From the IMG/VR virus record IMGVR_UViG_3300042691_041718, positions 122,466 to 186,465 of that record: DNA of 64,000 nt, one strand, 5' to 3'. This document shows, piece after piece, positions 31,729 to 42,378 of the stretch. The stretch comes from a virus. Under the pieces are notes generated by a model. It did no database searches. It was not told where the DNA came from and saw only the letters and a program-made list of their open reading frames with translations. Made by a program: the position numbers and the translations under genes. Within the stretch, counting starts at the first letter, position 1. Each line of letters begins with the position of its first letter.

Positions 31729-32841
31729 TTAAGCTAATGTTAAGAATATTTTTCTACTTGAACGATCAACAGATAAAACTTTTACGTTTAAATCTTGACC
31801 AACATTGAATTTCTTATTCAATTTCTCCATTTCTGAAGTGTGAATTAATCCAACTGTCTCATCATCAAGATTAATTAAAGTACCAAATTGTTTAGTATCT
31901 TTAACAGAACCTTTTAATGTTTGACCATTTTTGATAGTGTCCCAAAGAGTTTCTCTTAAAATCTGAGTTAAGATGATTTTATCTCTTGTAGGGTCTCCTT
32001 TAGCATCTTTAACGATCTCTTTGATATAAAAATCAATTTCAAAACCAGGTTTAATATCGTTAAGTTTTTCTTGCCAGTCTGGGTGTACATTTGCTTTGTG
32101 AATCATACCAGTTAAACACTCGTTAAATTCAACAAACACACCAAATGGAGCTGTTCCTGTAACGTTTCCTGTGTAAACAGTTTCGTTATTAAGTTCTTTA
32201 ATAGCTGCTGGGATAAGTGATTGTAAGAATTTTCTTCTACTAACAATATAAGTACCTTCATGGTCTGAGTAAGACTCAATTGCTACTTCAAATGTTTCAC
32301 CAACAATAGAATTTGGATCAAATAATTTGTTGATACCAGCCAACGTATTTGGCATAAATCCAGGAAGAGTAACACCACCGTGGAATACATCAACATCATA
32401 TCCCGCTGGATTAAGTGATTTAATATAGGCTGTTACCGATTCTCCTTCCTCAAGAGATTTCAAGTTAGCGTGAGCTCTTGACTCGTATAAGTTCGCGATA
32501 GATCCTTTGATCATGAAGTTTTTATCACTAATATCATAGATTAAGACATCAACTACATCACCAAATTCAGCATTTTTAAGGTATTTTTCTTCATTACCCT
32601 TGTTATCAATTCTGATGAAGTCTTTATAACCAGAAACTTCAAATAAAAATTGTTCTGATGTTTTACCAACATAAACTGCTGATACCACAGAATTCTTTTT
32701 AGGTACATTAATTTCAATAGAATCGTAAAGTGCTGATAATTTACTGTCTATTTTTCTGTTTTTGTTTTTTCTTGGTGAAAACGTATTGTCTTCGAAGAGA
32801 TAATCTAACTCTTCATTACCGATTTTGTTTATCATATTCAT
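31729..32841 (-). CDS. Ribosomal protein S1-like protein with four OB folds
   Basis: A 370-residue protein made of four S1-type OB-fold repeats at about residues 50-118, 130-207, 217-297 and 302-370. The third and fourth show the canonical order (YTGNVTGTAPFGVFVEF then GMIHKA; LKGSVKDTKQFGTLINL then GLIHTSEM) with the end SSRKIFLTLA. Cellular S1 has four to six repeats and recruits mRNA to the 30S subunit; the N-terminal 45 residues here could serve as a ribosome-contacting tail. It is monocistronic with its own strong terminator, suggesting high or independent expression. A phage S1 could favour phage messages that lack Shine-Dalgarno sites. It might instead act as an RNA chaperone or replicase-like subunit. 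Confidence 0.85.
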   Translation of the reverse strand: MNMINKIGNEELDYLFEDNTFSPRKNKNRKIDSKLSALYDSIEINVPKKNSVVSAVYVGKTSEQFLFEVSGYKDFIRIDNKGNEEKYLKNAEFGDVVDVLIYDISDKNFMIKGSIANLYESRAHANLKSLEEGESVTAYIKSLNPAGYDVDVFHGGVTLPGFMPNTLAGINKLFDPNSIVGETFEVAIESYSDHEGTYIVSRRKFLQSLIPAAIKELNNETVYTGNVTGTAPFGVFVEFNECLTGMIHKANVHPDWQEKLNDIKPGFEIDFYIKEIVKDAKGDPTRDKIILTQILRETLWDTIKNGQTLKGSVKDTKQFGTLINLDDETVGLIHTSEMEKLNKKFNVGQDLNVKVLSVDRSSRKIFLTLA

Positions 32842-32900
32842 AAATTTAAAAGTTACTAACTAATGATTATATTGACTAACTTATATAAAAGTTTAAAAAA

Positions 32901-33287
32901 TTATTTTATTCTTTTAATATTATTTTTAATCATATAATCTCTCAATCTCGCAGCATCTTCGTATCTCTCTTCATTTATAAGAGTTTCTAACTTTTCATTA
33001 AGTGCTGCTGCAATTTCTTCCGGATTCTTAGAATTACCAATTCTTTTAATATCATCTGTTAATGAATTAAAATATTTGTTCATTTGATTTATATCCAAAA
33101 AAAGATTTTTTTGTTTAGGATCATTTGAATCTATAAGTTCTTTTAAAGAAGAGCTATTCATTACTTTTTTAATAAAATCCTCTGTTAAAGCAGAATTCTC
33201 TATTAAATATTTAGCTAAATGAAAAGGTCTATTTTTGAACATCTTTAATAAGATTACAAAATTTCTATATAAATCTTCATTTTCCAT
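32901..33287 (-). CDS. UVR-motif protein
   Basis: A 128-residue helical protein whose last 35 residues (LNEKLETLINEERYEDAARL and RDYMIK) match the UVR motif of UvrB/UvrC and of clamp-loader and McsA-type proteins. That motif mediates protein-protein contact in a helical hairpin. The N-terminal part (LYRNFVILLKMFKNRPFHLAKYLIE) is of unknown fold. It probably binds a DNA repair or protease partner. It lies between the S1-like gene and the structural operon, separately from both by 35-60 nt AT-rich gaps. Confidence 0.7.
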   Translation of the reverse strand: MENEDLYRNFVILLKMFKNRPFHLAKYLIENSALTEDFIKKVMNSSSLKELIDSNDPKQKNLFLDINQMNKYFNSLTDDIKRIGNSKNPEEIAAALNEKLETLINEERYEDAARLRDYMIKNNIKRIK

Positions 33288-33321
33288 ACTTAAATATTAT
33301 ATTTTGGGTACTTAGTAAGTT

Positions 33322-34011
33322 TTATATTTTAGTGAATAATAAATTAAAATAGTAGTTAAAGTTATATAGTGTACTAGGTACTTCTTGATTAAAGAATAAT
33401 TTTATTGATGTTCCGTCGAATTTAGTTTCAGTTTGAAGTTTCTTCATTTGAAATTCGGGTTTGAACGCTGATGAATTCCAATTATTTTTAAATCTAAGTA
33501 GATTTTGACTTCTCAAATCTTTATTCTCAACATATAAGTCAACTCTATTGATCTTGTATCTATCAAGTACATTATTATTTATGTAATTTTTAAGAGATGA
33601 ATTAACATCATTATTCAATGTCATATTATTTTTAATGCCTTCAAAAGTTCTCCATCTCTTCATTTCTGCAAAAATATAATCTATTAAAATATTTCTTAAA
33701 TCAATAGTTATGATCCAACGGGTTGCATTATCTCTAGTATATGTAGATTGAGTTTGATCTAGCTCCAATAAGTGATAATTTTTTTTTGAAGTTGATGAAG
33801 AGTAGATGTTTGAATCCAATATTTGTTCTGATGATAAGTCAATCTGCTCACCATTTGAGTTTTGAAAATAGATAATATCTTGTACATCAATATAGATTGA
33901 GTCTTCTATTTCAAGCATTTTGGATCCAAAGAAATTACTTTCTTCAACCATATTAAGACTACCATTTATATCTTTGTGTGTAAACTCAGGACTTATGTAA
34001 CTTCTTCTCAT
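33322..34011 (-). CDS. Structural-operon protein, unknown
   Basis: A 229-residue protein starting MRRSYISPEFTHKDINGS, rich in Asn, Tyr and Phe and with alternating strands and helices. It overlaps the upstream 159-residue gene by 4 nt (ATGA), and that gene is followed closely by two very large structural genes, so all four form one late-type operon. A segment DLRNILIDYIFAEMKRWRTFEG followed by a helix and YKINRVDLYVE resembles small phage baseplate or tail-terminator proteins in general character, but no family is recognised. Confidence 0.65.
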   Translation of the reverse strand: MRRSYISPEFTHKDINGSLNMVEESNFFGSKMLEIEDSIYIDVQDIIYFQNSNGEQIDLSSEQILDSNIYSSSTSKKNYHLLELDQTQSTYTRDNATRWIITIDLRNILIDYIFAEMKRWRTFEGIKNNMTLNNDVNSSLKNYINNNVLDRYKINRVDLYVENKDLRSQNLLRFKNNWNSSAFKPEFQMKKLQTETKFDGTSIKLFFNQEVPSTLYNFNYYFNLLFTKI

Positions 34012-34487
34012 ATATAATCATTTCTATTTATATTAAAACTTCTAATTGGTCTACCAATATCAATAGTTTCGGTTGGGATAATACCAGTATTTATTTCAAA
34101 ATTATCTCTCCAATCTATTAAAACTCTCTCATAATTATTTCTATTTTTATTATAGAATTTTAGATTACTTAAATCATAAGTATATGATGGATTCGTAGAT
34201 TCAAATGTTTCTAAATGATATTCATAATCCCAAGTAGATTTAAATATAAAAAAATCAGTTACTGAATATCCAAATTCATCTAACATTGGATAAATTGATT
34301 TAATATCCTTATCATCTTTTAATTTTAAAACACTCTGTATTCTATTTATTTTTCTAAATTTTCTTTCTTTTACAACACCAAATGCTGTTAGATCTGTATC
34401 AAAAGAATAATTACCATAAATAGGGTTATAGTAAGAGTTTTCTTTTTTTAAATAATTACTTTGACTGAAAAAAACAGGTGCTGACAT
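34008..34487 (-). CDS. Structural-operon protein, unknown
   Basis: A 159-residue protein, MSAPVFFSQSNYLKKENSYYNP onward. The core has IYPMLDEFGYSVTDFFIFKSTWDYEYHLET, indicating a compact alpha/beta domain that could be a baseplate or neck component. No named family. It is coupled by a 4-nt overlap to the downstream gene and lies 16 nt after the 1531-residue gene, so the three are produced together. Confidence 0.65.
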   Translation of the reverse strand: MSAPVFFSQSNYLKKENSYYNPIYGNYSFDTDLTAFGVVKERKFRKINRIQSVLKLKDDKDIKSIYPMLDEFGYSVTDFFIFKSTWDYEYHLETFESTNPSYTYDLSNLKFYNKNRNNYERVLIDWRDNFEINTGIIPTETIDIGRPIRSFNINRNDYI

Positions 34488-34503
34488 AATCTATATATTT
34501 ATT

Positions 34504-37500
34504 TTAAAAGAACTCATAATAAAAAGTACTATCAACTGTTGTTGTTTCAGTATTTGAGTTTATTGTATATATTGACTTAGAAGAAGTTATACCATAAAAA
34601 TCTTTGGTATAAATCTCAAAGTAAATCTTAGTATCATTACTATTTTGAGCAAATGTTTTATCAGCTGTATAAGTAACAGTACTAGTAAATGATGATAATG
34701 CTGAGCTATAAGTACCAGATTTGTAACCAAAAGCATACTCGTATGGTGGATGACCAGAAGTTGCTGATAAAACAAAAGTAATATTTGAATCGGAATAACT
34801 ATTTGAAATATCAAATAACAAAGTAGGAACCGTTTGTTTTGCTGAAATCTTCAAATTCCCAAATGATGACTTATATTTAACTGATAAAACATCATAATTC
34901 TGATTAGTAGTATTATCAATATAACTATCATCTTTTTTTAGAACTTCAAATATAAATCCAGCTCCTGAAAAAAGACTTTGGTTATACAAAATATTCATAA
35001 TATCATTATAATATGAATTAGCTTTAATATTATAGTTTTGTTCAACAATAGTTCCGTCTTTTTCAAATGTAAATGTAAACTCATCATCTATTTCAGTATA
35101 GAATATGAATTGTATCTCATTATAATTTGTACTATTATCCTTCTTAAACAACTCAATATCATAAAATAGTGGCATATAATTACCACTAAATCTATAAACA
35201 TAACTATTAACTTGATTTCTAATACCGTGCATAAAAGATAATACCGGTGTCTCACTCAAATTCTCTACTATTGTCGTTGCAACTGGTGTTTGATTATAGT
35301 AATTTAAATTATATAAATTATCTATAAATCCATTATTTAAATTCTTTTTTGATTTTAACTTTTCGACATTTATAGGATATTTTAATAAAGAATTCATTTT
35401 AAAATAAGTTGATCTTGGTTTATCAGCAAATATAATTAATGGTAACTGTTCAATATTATTATAGTCATATTCCTTAATATTTAAATTCTCATCAATAACA
35501 ATATATTTAACATAGTCGGTAAAATCATATTTATTTGTTAAATTATTTATAGAATCTATAAAGTTTTTAGCAGATAATTTAGAATAGATAGATTTATAAA
35601 GATCATCTCTATCAGTATTTTCTAAATTTGATAGTGTATTATCATTTACAACAATATTTACTAAAACATTTTTCCATTTTTTATTAACATAAATTCTGAT
35701 ACCATTTTCTAATGTACTTTTATTTGGATTTGACTTAATTTTATATATTTCATCATTCATTATTATATAAGGATTTGATGAGGTTCCATAAACAAAATTA
35801 GTATCAGGTTCCATACTATAAACTCTTTTCCAATATAGAGATATACCAGGCTCTTCATTATTTTTAATAAATTGATTTTCTGGATTTGAAAAAGTACCAA
35901 CAAAAACAATATCATCATGAACAACATATGAGTTATAATCATATACTGTTCCTGGATTCCAAACTGATATTTTTAACCATTTAGGATTTATAGATGTTGG
36001 AAGAGATTCAATTTTCTTCCAATTTGTTGTCCAGGTCATACCACTTTTAGAGACCGGACTTATAAAATCTTCATTTATCTCATATTCAAAATATTGATTT
36101 GAATAGACTCTTATTTCTTGATTAAAATCAGGTTTTTGAAAGTTATAGTCAATTAATGATTCATAATAATCACCCTTATAAATAACAATAGAACCTTTGT
36201 TGTATCCATTTAAAGTACCATATTGTGTTTTTTGTTCATCACCAACAAAATCATTAGCATGACTACCAGTTCCACCAAATAGTAAACTCTTATAAGGATT
36301 CCAAAAGTCAACACTTGAGAATGTATTTGAATTTATTATATACCACTCACCACTATTATAAATAATTGTATTGTCAGTATATTTAGAAACTCCATTAACA
36401 TCGGGACTTAATCCAGATAATAAAGATCTATAAGGATTCCAAAATGGGGAATTTTCATTTGAATAATATGACCAATATTGATCTCTTTTTGAATCGGTTA
36501 AAATATTAGTTACTTTAACACCATTTGTATTTATTAAAGTTGAGTAAGGACTAGATTTAATATTTACACTACCAGAAGTTTGTAATGTAGAATATCTATA
36601 TGTATAAGATGGTTCATTTATTTGATTATAACCCAAAGATTGATATAATATATCATCATAAATGACTATCGATCCGGTAGCATAAGCTTTTTCCATTTCC
36701 CAATTCTCTATAATATCCCACTCCATGTTATTACTATCCGAAGTTAGTAAAATACTAAATTTATAGTCTTCATAATTATTTGTATTTCTAGTATTTATAA
36801 CATCAATATTACCGTCATTATTCTTTTTGATATCCTGAACATCATATAAACTAAATTTAATACCCTTGAATAAAGTTGAGTTTGGATAATCTTCACTACC
36901 TCTATTAAATAAAGAATACTTAACAACATTTTTCTTTAACGTATTATTTAAGAATGATGTTTTTCTTTCAAAAAACCACTTAAAGTAATCAAAATTGTAT
37001 AGATTTACAGAATTTGTACCAGTTACATACGTATCTTTTCCTAAATATTTATCAAAATCAAAAAAGAAATTTAAATCAATACCATTATTATTATTGTTCT
37101 CAACATGTAATGTATGATGTAGATAAGAAAAGGTAGATGAATTTATTGTATAAAAATAATCTAATGTTCTTTCACTTCTAATTAAGTCAGCATCATAAGT
37201 ATTTGCAGTTCTATTAAATCTTTCAAATAATTTAGAATTATTTAATAGATATGGATAGTCATTAGCTGATAATGAGTTATTGTAAACCCATCTACAATAT
37301 ACAGAGTTTTTTCGCCAAAGAGGTGTTAAGTCATTGTCTTGTATTTTAAATGTCTCATGATTAGCCGTATATTCAGATGAGATTGGTATATTCTCAGTTT
37401 CATTTTTATACACAAAGTCTTCTGGAGAAGCCGGACTCTCGTTTAGATTGATAAAATACATTTTTGTTTCATCAGTGTTTGTGATCTCATCTCTCTTCTC

Positions 37501-39099
37501 ATACTCAAATTTAGAATATTCAGTATCAACAATCCTATCATCAAAATCTTTAATATCAGTAAAATTAAGTCTATAAATATTAAACTTTTTAGGAGTTTCT
37601 CCTATATTTAATATAAAACTAACTTCTTTAGTATAAGAAGGATCGTTTTTATTAATCCAATAAGTATAAGTATTTTCTTTAAAATTAAATTCATAATCAG
37701 TATTCAATTTTAAATAACCATCTTCTTTTATTATATTATGATAAACCCCATCAATTTCTATAATCCAAACATCTGCTAGTTCAAAATCATCTATTTCTAT
37801 CTTATTACCACTATAATCAACTATTCTTTTGTTGGAATCAATTATAGCAGTATTTTTATTTAGTAAATTTTCTTTTCCCGATAGATCCACTGAAGATATT
37901 ATTCTCCACTTATCAACAATTGGTGTAATTATTTCATCGGTGAATAAATTTCTCGAAACTGGAATTGAATTAACTGTTCTACCAAATAAGCCTGATCCAC
38001 GTGATCCAACTTTTGGTAAAAATCTAAAGTTTAAAGGAATTCTAACTCTAGAGTTAAAAAGACTATATCTAATATCTTGTGTAAATTTTTCAACTTTATA
38101 GTATTGACCTAAATACTCAATGTAATATTCTTTATTGGAATCCCATCCATCTATAAAAGGTGATAGGTTATCAACACTTTCTAAAACATTACCAATTAAT
38201 ACTTTAACTCCGTTTTTTAATTTTGGTGTAGAATATGGAGAAATAGTTTTAACTAAATCCATTCCATTTAAATAAAATCCATAGTATCTATTAATAGACC
38301 ATTTTCTCAATAAATCACCAGTCGCTGGGGTATCATCAAATAAGAATGAAAAGTTCAATATATTAGGAAATATAGTACCTGATTCTTTATAGTTATCAAA
38401 TACGAATTTTTCAAATTCAAAAATCTCATTTTCCTTTTCTAAAAAATCATCTAAAAACAAAGATCTAGTTGTATATCCACCAGATTTATAATCTATACCA
38501 TTCCACTCACTGAATTCAAGTCTATCAAAACTCATTTCAAATGGAGATTCAGGAAAAAAATCGTTATCAACAAAGTTATTATTTAACCACTCTCCTAAAT
38601 TTGTCTTTTTACTAAAGTCAAATAATTTAACAGTTTTAAATTTATTAATAATTTCTCTTTTAAAATTAAATCTATCTAAGTCTAAAAGACCAGGACCATC
38701 AACTCTAAATATTATAAATCCATTTGGTAATTTATCTTTTATTAAATAAAGTGGTGCAAAATACTCAAACTCTTCTGAGTAATTTTTATTATCTATAATA
38801 TTTCTGGCGCCATATTGATATATCTCATCGTATTGATTGGAAAAATCATTACTCATTGTGCTATTATCATTATCATATTTAATAGAGTATGCTATTTGAG
38901 ATGGTAAATCTTTCCATAAATATGGAACTAATTCATCATAATAATTATTCTTATTAAATGATAATTTTTTATATTTAGAATTTTTCAATTCTGGAACAGA
39001 ATCAATACTATCTAATGAAAGATTATATTGACTATCAACCATTATTTTAACATTTGTTGTTAAACCCACATTTGTTCTTAAAATACCAAAACTCTTCAT
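34504..39099 (-). CDS. Giant structural protein (probable baseplate or tail) with carbohydrate-binding-like modules
   Basis: A 1531-residue protein, the largest here. The N-terminal 400 residues hold a globular region with FEYFAPLYLIKDKLPNGFIIFR, also seen in large T4-type baseplate wedge-associated proteins of phages from Bacteroidota as I recall. From about residues 800 to 1090 there are three units resembling the small chitin/cellulose-binding CBM5/12 motif: AYATGSIVIYDDILYQSL near 800, YNKGSIVIYKGDYYESL near 970, and YDYNSYVVHDDIVFVG near 1046 with a Trp-Lys end. The last 120 residues look Ig-like (GHPPYEYAFGYKSGTYSSAL). It is preceded by the 1080-residue gene (17-nt gap). A peripheral baseplate protein contacting the cell surface is inferred. 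Confidence 0.72.
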   Translation of the reverse strand: MKSFGILRTNVGLTTNVKIMVDSQYNLSLDSIDSVPELKNSKYKKLSFNKNNYYDELVPYLWKDLPSQIAYSIKYDNDNSTMSNDFSNQYDEIYQYGARNIIDNKNYSEEFEYFAPLYLIKDKLPNGFIIFRVDGPGLLDLDRFNFKREIINKFKTVKLFDFSKKTNLGEWLNNNFVDNDFFPESPFEMSFDRLEFSEWNGIDYKSGGYTTRSLFLDDFLEKENEIFEFEKFVFDNYKESGTIFPNILNFSFLFDDTPATGDLLRKWSINRYYGFYLNGMDLVKTISPYSTPKLKNGVKVLIGNVLESVDNLSPFIDGWDSNKEYYIEYLGQYYKVEKFTQDIRYSLFNSRVRIPLNFRFLPKVGSRGSGLFGRTVNSIPVSRNLFTDEIITPIVDKWRIISSVDLSGKENLLNKNTAIIDSNKRIVDYSGNKIEIDDFELADVWIIEIDGVYHNIIKEDGYLKLNTDYEFNFKENTYTYWINKNDPSYTKEVSFILNIGETPKKFNIYRLNFTDIKDFDDRIVDTEYSKFEYEKRDEITNTDETKMYFINLNESPASPEDFVYKNETENIPISSEYTANHETFKIQDNDLTPLWRKNSVYCRWVYNNSLSANDYPYLLNNSKLFERFNRTANTYDADLIRSERTLDYFYTINSSTFSYLHHTLHVENNNNNGIDLNFFFDFDKYLGKDTYVTGTNSVNLYNFDYFKWFFERKTSFLNNTLKKNVVKYSLFNRGSEDYPNSTLFKGIKFSLYDVQDIKKNNDGNIDVINTRNTNNYEDYKFSILLTSDSNNMEWDIIENWEMEKAYATGSIVIYDDILYQSLGYNQINEPSYTYRYSTLQTSGSVNIKSSPYSTLINTNGVKVTNILTDSKRDQYWSYYSNENSPFWNPYRSLLSGLSPDVNGVSKYTDNTIIYNSGEWYIINSNTFSSVDFWNPYKSLLFGGTGSHANDFVGDEQKTQYGTLNGYNKGSIVIYKGDYYESLIDYNFQKPDFNQEIRVYSNQYFEYEINEDFISPVSKSGMTWTTNWKKIESLPTSINPKWLKISVWNPGTVYDYNSYVVHDDIVFVGTFSNPENQFIKNNEEPGISLYWKRVYSMEPDTNFVYGTSSNPYIIMNDEIYKIKSNPNKSTLENGIRIYVNKKWKNVLVNIVVNDNTLSNLENTDRDDLYKSIYSKLSAKNFIDSINNLTNKYDFTDYVKYIVIDENLNIKEYDYNNIEQLPLIIFADKPRSTYFKMNSLLKYPINVEKLKSKKNLNNGFIDNLYNLNYYNQTPVATTIVENLSETPVLSFMHGIRNQVNSYVYRFSGNYMPLFYDIELFKKDNSTNYNEIQFIFYTEIDDEFTFTFEKDGTIVEQNYNIKANSYYNDIMNILYNQSLFSGAGFIFEVLKKDDSYIDNTTNQNYDVLSVKYKSSFGNLKISAKQTVPTLLFDISNSYSDSNITFVLSATSGHPPYEYAFGYKSGTYSSALSSFTSTVTYTADKTFAQNSNDTKIYFEIYTKDFYGITSSKSIYTINSNTETTTVDSTFYYEFF

Positions 39100-39116
39100 T
39101 TATTATAAATTTTTTA

Positions 39117-42100
39117 TTATATGAAATTTGTATTTGTAAAATCAGTAAATCTAGCTGCTTTACTTGATAATATATCAAAATCTGTATTTACACCTCTTTG
39201 TATATAAGGAGCGATGTTTAAGTCTGGTTGATAATTAATTACTTTACTTCTGTTTATATTAAACTTAATTGTAAACGTAAACTCTTTACCATCAGCCTCA
39301 TTATCAAGTAAAAATTTAACTTTTTTAACGTGTTTAACAGTATTTCTTGTTTTGTTCAAATTTATGTATTGGTAATTTAAACCAGGTTGGTTGTTATCCA
39401 AAGCATTCATTTTAAAATAAATATTAATTGGTATTATAACAGAATTAGCTTCTCCAGGTGAAATACTTTTAACTTGATCAGAATTTGTTTCAACAATGTT
39501 TTCTAATTTTTTAATAACTGGATGAACAGATGTTAATAATTTAGTTGTTGAGTTAACCGATACCGCTCTATCTATCCACTTAGATCTATCTAAAACAGAT
39601 TTATTATTACCAACAAAATTCAAAGGTGTTGTTTCATAATATCCTAAGTTAAATTCAGTAGATCCCAAAACAGATGTTAAAGAGTTATTACCAATATTAT
39701 TAAATGTATTACCAATATTTTCAGAAAGCTTTTGAACGGAGTTTGATGTAATTGAATCGTAATTAACACTCCAAAGATACTGATAGTTTAACTGAGTTCT
39801 TGTTTGTCCTGTTGTTTCAGTTGTAATCAACTCATCTCTATCATTTACCCAAAATATTTGTGGTGCACTTGAGTTATAAACAGAAGCATTATTCAAATAT
39901 GTTTTATTTGAAAGTAATCCAAGTGGTGAGTCAGCTGATTTATTTCTTAATTTAACAAGAAAATCTTTAATAACATAAATATTATTAGCATAAACTCTAC
40001 CAGTTGGTATACCAGTTCCTTTAAATAATTGTAAATAATCTTCACACTCAATATTGAATGTTATTTCTGTACCATTTTTAACAGGATATTCTTGGTTATT
40101 TCTAAGTACAACAACTTCAAGTTCACCCTTAGCTCTTGTAATTTTTTCTTCAAGTGTTTTAATTCTATTTTCAAGTTTTTGTAAATACTCAAATAAATCT
40201 AAAGCTACTCCATTCTCATCTTTAAATCCAGATAATATTTTATCAGAATCGTGATGAAAGATTTTATTATTTATAGTAACTGTATCAGAAAGGTGTTCAT
40301 CTAAACCTTTAGCTGATAACTCTCTATTCATAGAAACTTTTAAATCTTCTTTGGTAGCCTCTTGTAAAATAAATTGATTTTCATTTAAAACATTATTTAA
40401 ATCATCCGGAAAATCAACAGTTAATACTTCCGACCATTCAGACTCAACTGGTGATTCAGGCCATCCAACTTCTGAAATAGATTTAACTCTAATTTCTACT
40501 CTCTCATTAGCTCTAATTGGAATATCTATTTGGTTAATATTTGGTGTATCAGCACTTGTAACATCTTCTATTTGCCAAGTATATCCACCAGTAGCAGCGT
40601 CAAAAACTCGTTTTCTAGCATCTGTTTTAAACTCATTCCAATTTGAGAAAGCTGCTGTTGTTTGTGTATTATCTAATGAGAAAGTTTCAACCGGTGTTTC
40701 TTTACCATCCTTACTTAAATATCTATATTGAACTCTAAATTGTACAATTTCTTGTGGTTTAGTACTTCTAGTGATTACAGCTTCTGGTATACTCCAAAAA
40801 CCTCTAATTCTAAATACAGGTTGAACTTCACTAAAACTTGTTCTACTAAGATCTAAAATTTCTCTCGTAGTGGAATTTAATAAGTTAGATATACTATCTC
40901 TTTTTCTACCCAATTCTTCTATTTCAAATTGAGCTTCTACTCTTAGAGATTCTGATTTAAATCTTGATACTTTAGAAGTTCTATTTCTAGATATAATACC
41001 TTTAGATATTTGCTCTAATTGAGATTTTAAACTTTGTTGATAATTATGTTTTTGTTTAATCAAATTAGCATCTGGTGTATCAGTTAAATGTTTATTTATT
41101 TGAACTACTTTAAAGTTAGTCGCATTAAGAGTAGGTGATACCGGAGTACCAGCCAATTTATTAGGTGTTTTCTTAGCAACTAAATCTTGTAAAACTGTTC
41201 CATAATCATAAACATAGTCAATATAAAACTGCTCCATTGTTATACCATCATCTGGTGAATTAGCACTTAATCTTAAATCATTTGACCAATATCCAGTTCC
41301 AAAAGACCATTCTCTCGAAAGTAAATGATTTTCAGTATTTATTGGTTTAGCAAATATTATATTTCTTTCATTATAACCAATACTAACTCTAACAGACTTT
41401 TTATAAACAATTGGTGAATATATCTTCATAGTTCCAACACCAATTGGAATAGCCTCTAAACCTTCAACTCTCTCAACTCTTATTCTTGGACTAGTATCAG
41501 CTGTTGATATCTCAGTAACTCTATACTTTGTTGATGTTTGAGCTCTGTTAACAATAAGTTCACTACCAATTTTTAATTGTTGAATTTGATTCAGAGAAAT
41601 ATCAAGATAATCTAATGTGTTTAAAACATACCAAAGTTTTCTATTAATTCTATCCTCATCAACTCTTAAAACCGAGAATTGACCTTCATACAATAATTCA
41701 TTAGGATCTAAATCAAATACTTGCTCATCAATACGTGGATTTAATGGATCCACAACACCAGGTGTTGTTCTATGCCAATTTTCAAAATCAGTAATATTAA
41801 TATTTGTATTACCTCTAAATAAAGTATTAAAACTATTTAAAGCTGATTGACCTAAGTTAGTAAAGTTTCCAGCACTATCTTTAGCAAATTCAACAATATA
41901 TCTTCTTATTTGTACTTTTCTAACATTATCTTCAATTTGACCAGTTAAGTCTAATTCAATATTTAACATCGGATTTAACATAGAGTCAAAAAACCAATTA
42001 TTTGTTGTATTAAAAGTTGTTATTGAACCTAAACTACTAATTGGATTAGGCTCTCTATTTAAGTCAACTGTTATAACTCGTTTAAATGAGTTAGGTGAAG

Positions 42101-42359
42101 TTTGAATTAGTGAACCAGTTACATCAATACTATAAAGTGAATTGATATTATTATTTAGTCTATCAATTTCAGATTTAAGTGAATTAATACTAGGTAGTGT
42201 ATAGTTTTTTAATACACCATTTTCATTAAATATTTGAAGACTTACAGTAGGATCAGTTGTTGTAGTTATCGAATTTATCTTTGATAATATATCAACAATA
42301 TTTTTATTAAAGTTTAATATCTGATCAGCTACTTTAGGAAAAGAACTTTGAATTGGCAT
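39117..42359 (-). CDS. Giant structural protein with coiled coils and an FN3-like domain
   Basis: A 1080-residue protein, first gene of the minus-strand structural operon. The N-terminus has heptad stretches (FNKNIVDILSKINSI; SEIDRLNNNINSLYS). A second coiled coil near residues 430-500 (LIKQKHNYQQSLKSQLEQIS) precedes a fibronectin type III-like domain around 520-655 with VQFRVQYRYLS, then RVEIRVKSISEVGWPESP and SEWSEVLTVDFP. A further heptad segment near 720-745 (YLQKLENRIKTLEEKITRA) leads to a C-terminal beta-rich domain. FN3 domains are frequent in tail-tip and baseplate hub proteins. A likely trimeric baseplate or tail-tip component. Confidence 0.72.
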   Translation of the reverse strand: MPIQSSFPKVADQILNFNKNIVDILSKINSITTTTDPTVSLQIFNENGVLKNYTLPSINSLKSEIDRLNNNINSLYSIDVTGSLIQTSPNSFKRVITVDLNREPNPISSLGSITTFNTTNNWFFDSMLNPMLNIELDLTGQIEDNVRKVQIRRYIVEFAKDSAGNFTNLGQSALNSFNTLFRGNTNINITDFENWHRTTPGVVDPLNPRIDEQVFDLDPNELLYEGQFSVLRVDEDRINRKLWYVLNTLDYLDISLNQIQQLKIGSELIVNRAQTSTKYRVTEISTADTSPRIRVERVEGLEAIPIGVGTMKIYSPIVYKKSVRVSIGYNERNIIFAKPINTENHLLSREWSFGTGYWSNDLRLSANSPDDGITMEQFYIDYVYDYGTVLQDLVAKKTPNKLAGTPVSPTLNATNFKVVQINKHLTDTPDANLIKQKHNYQQSLKSQLEQISKGIISRNRTSKVSRFKSESLRVEAQFEIEELGRKRDSISNLLNSTTREILDLSRTSFSEVQPVFRIRGFWSIPEAVITRSTKPQEIVQFRVQYRYLSKDGKETPVETFSLDNTQTTAAFSNWNEFKTDARKRVFDAATGGYTWQIEDVTSADTPNINQIDIPIRANERVEIRVKSISEVGWPESPVESEWSEVLTVDFPDDLNNVLNENQFILQEATKEDLKVSMNRELSAKGLDEHLSDTVTINNKIFHHDSDKILSGFKDENGVALDLFEYLQKLENRIKTLEEKITRAKGELEVVVLRNNQEYPVKNGTEITFNIECEDYLQLFKGTGIPTGRVYANNIYVIKDFLVKLRNKSADSPLGLLSNKTYLNNASVYNSSAPQIFWVNDRDELITTETTGQTRTQLNYQYLWSVNYDSITSNSVQKLSENIGNTFNNIGNNSLTSVLGSTEFNLGYYETTPLNFVGNNKSVLDRSKWIDRAVSVNSTTKLLTSVHPVIKKLENIVETNSDQVKSISPGEANSVIIPINIYFKMNALDNNQPGLNYQYINLNKTRNTVKHVKKVKFLLDNEADGKEFTFTIKFNINRSKVINYQPDLNIAPYIQRGVNTDFDILSSKAARFTDFTNTNFI

Positions 42360-42378
42360 CTTATTCTATTTGATTTTT

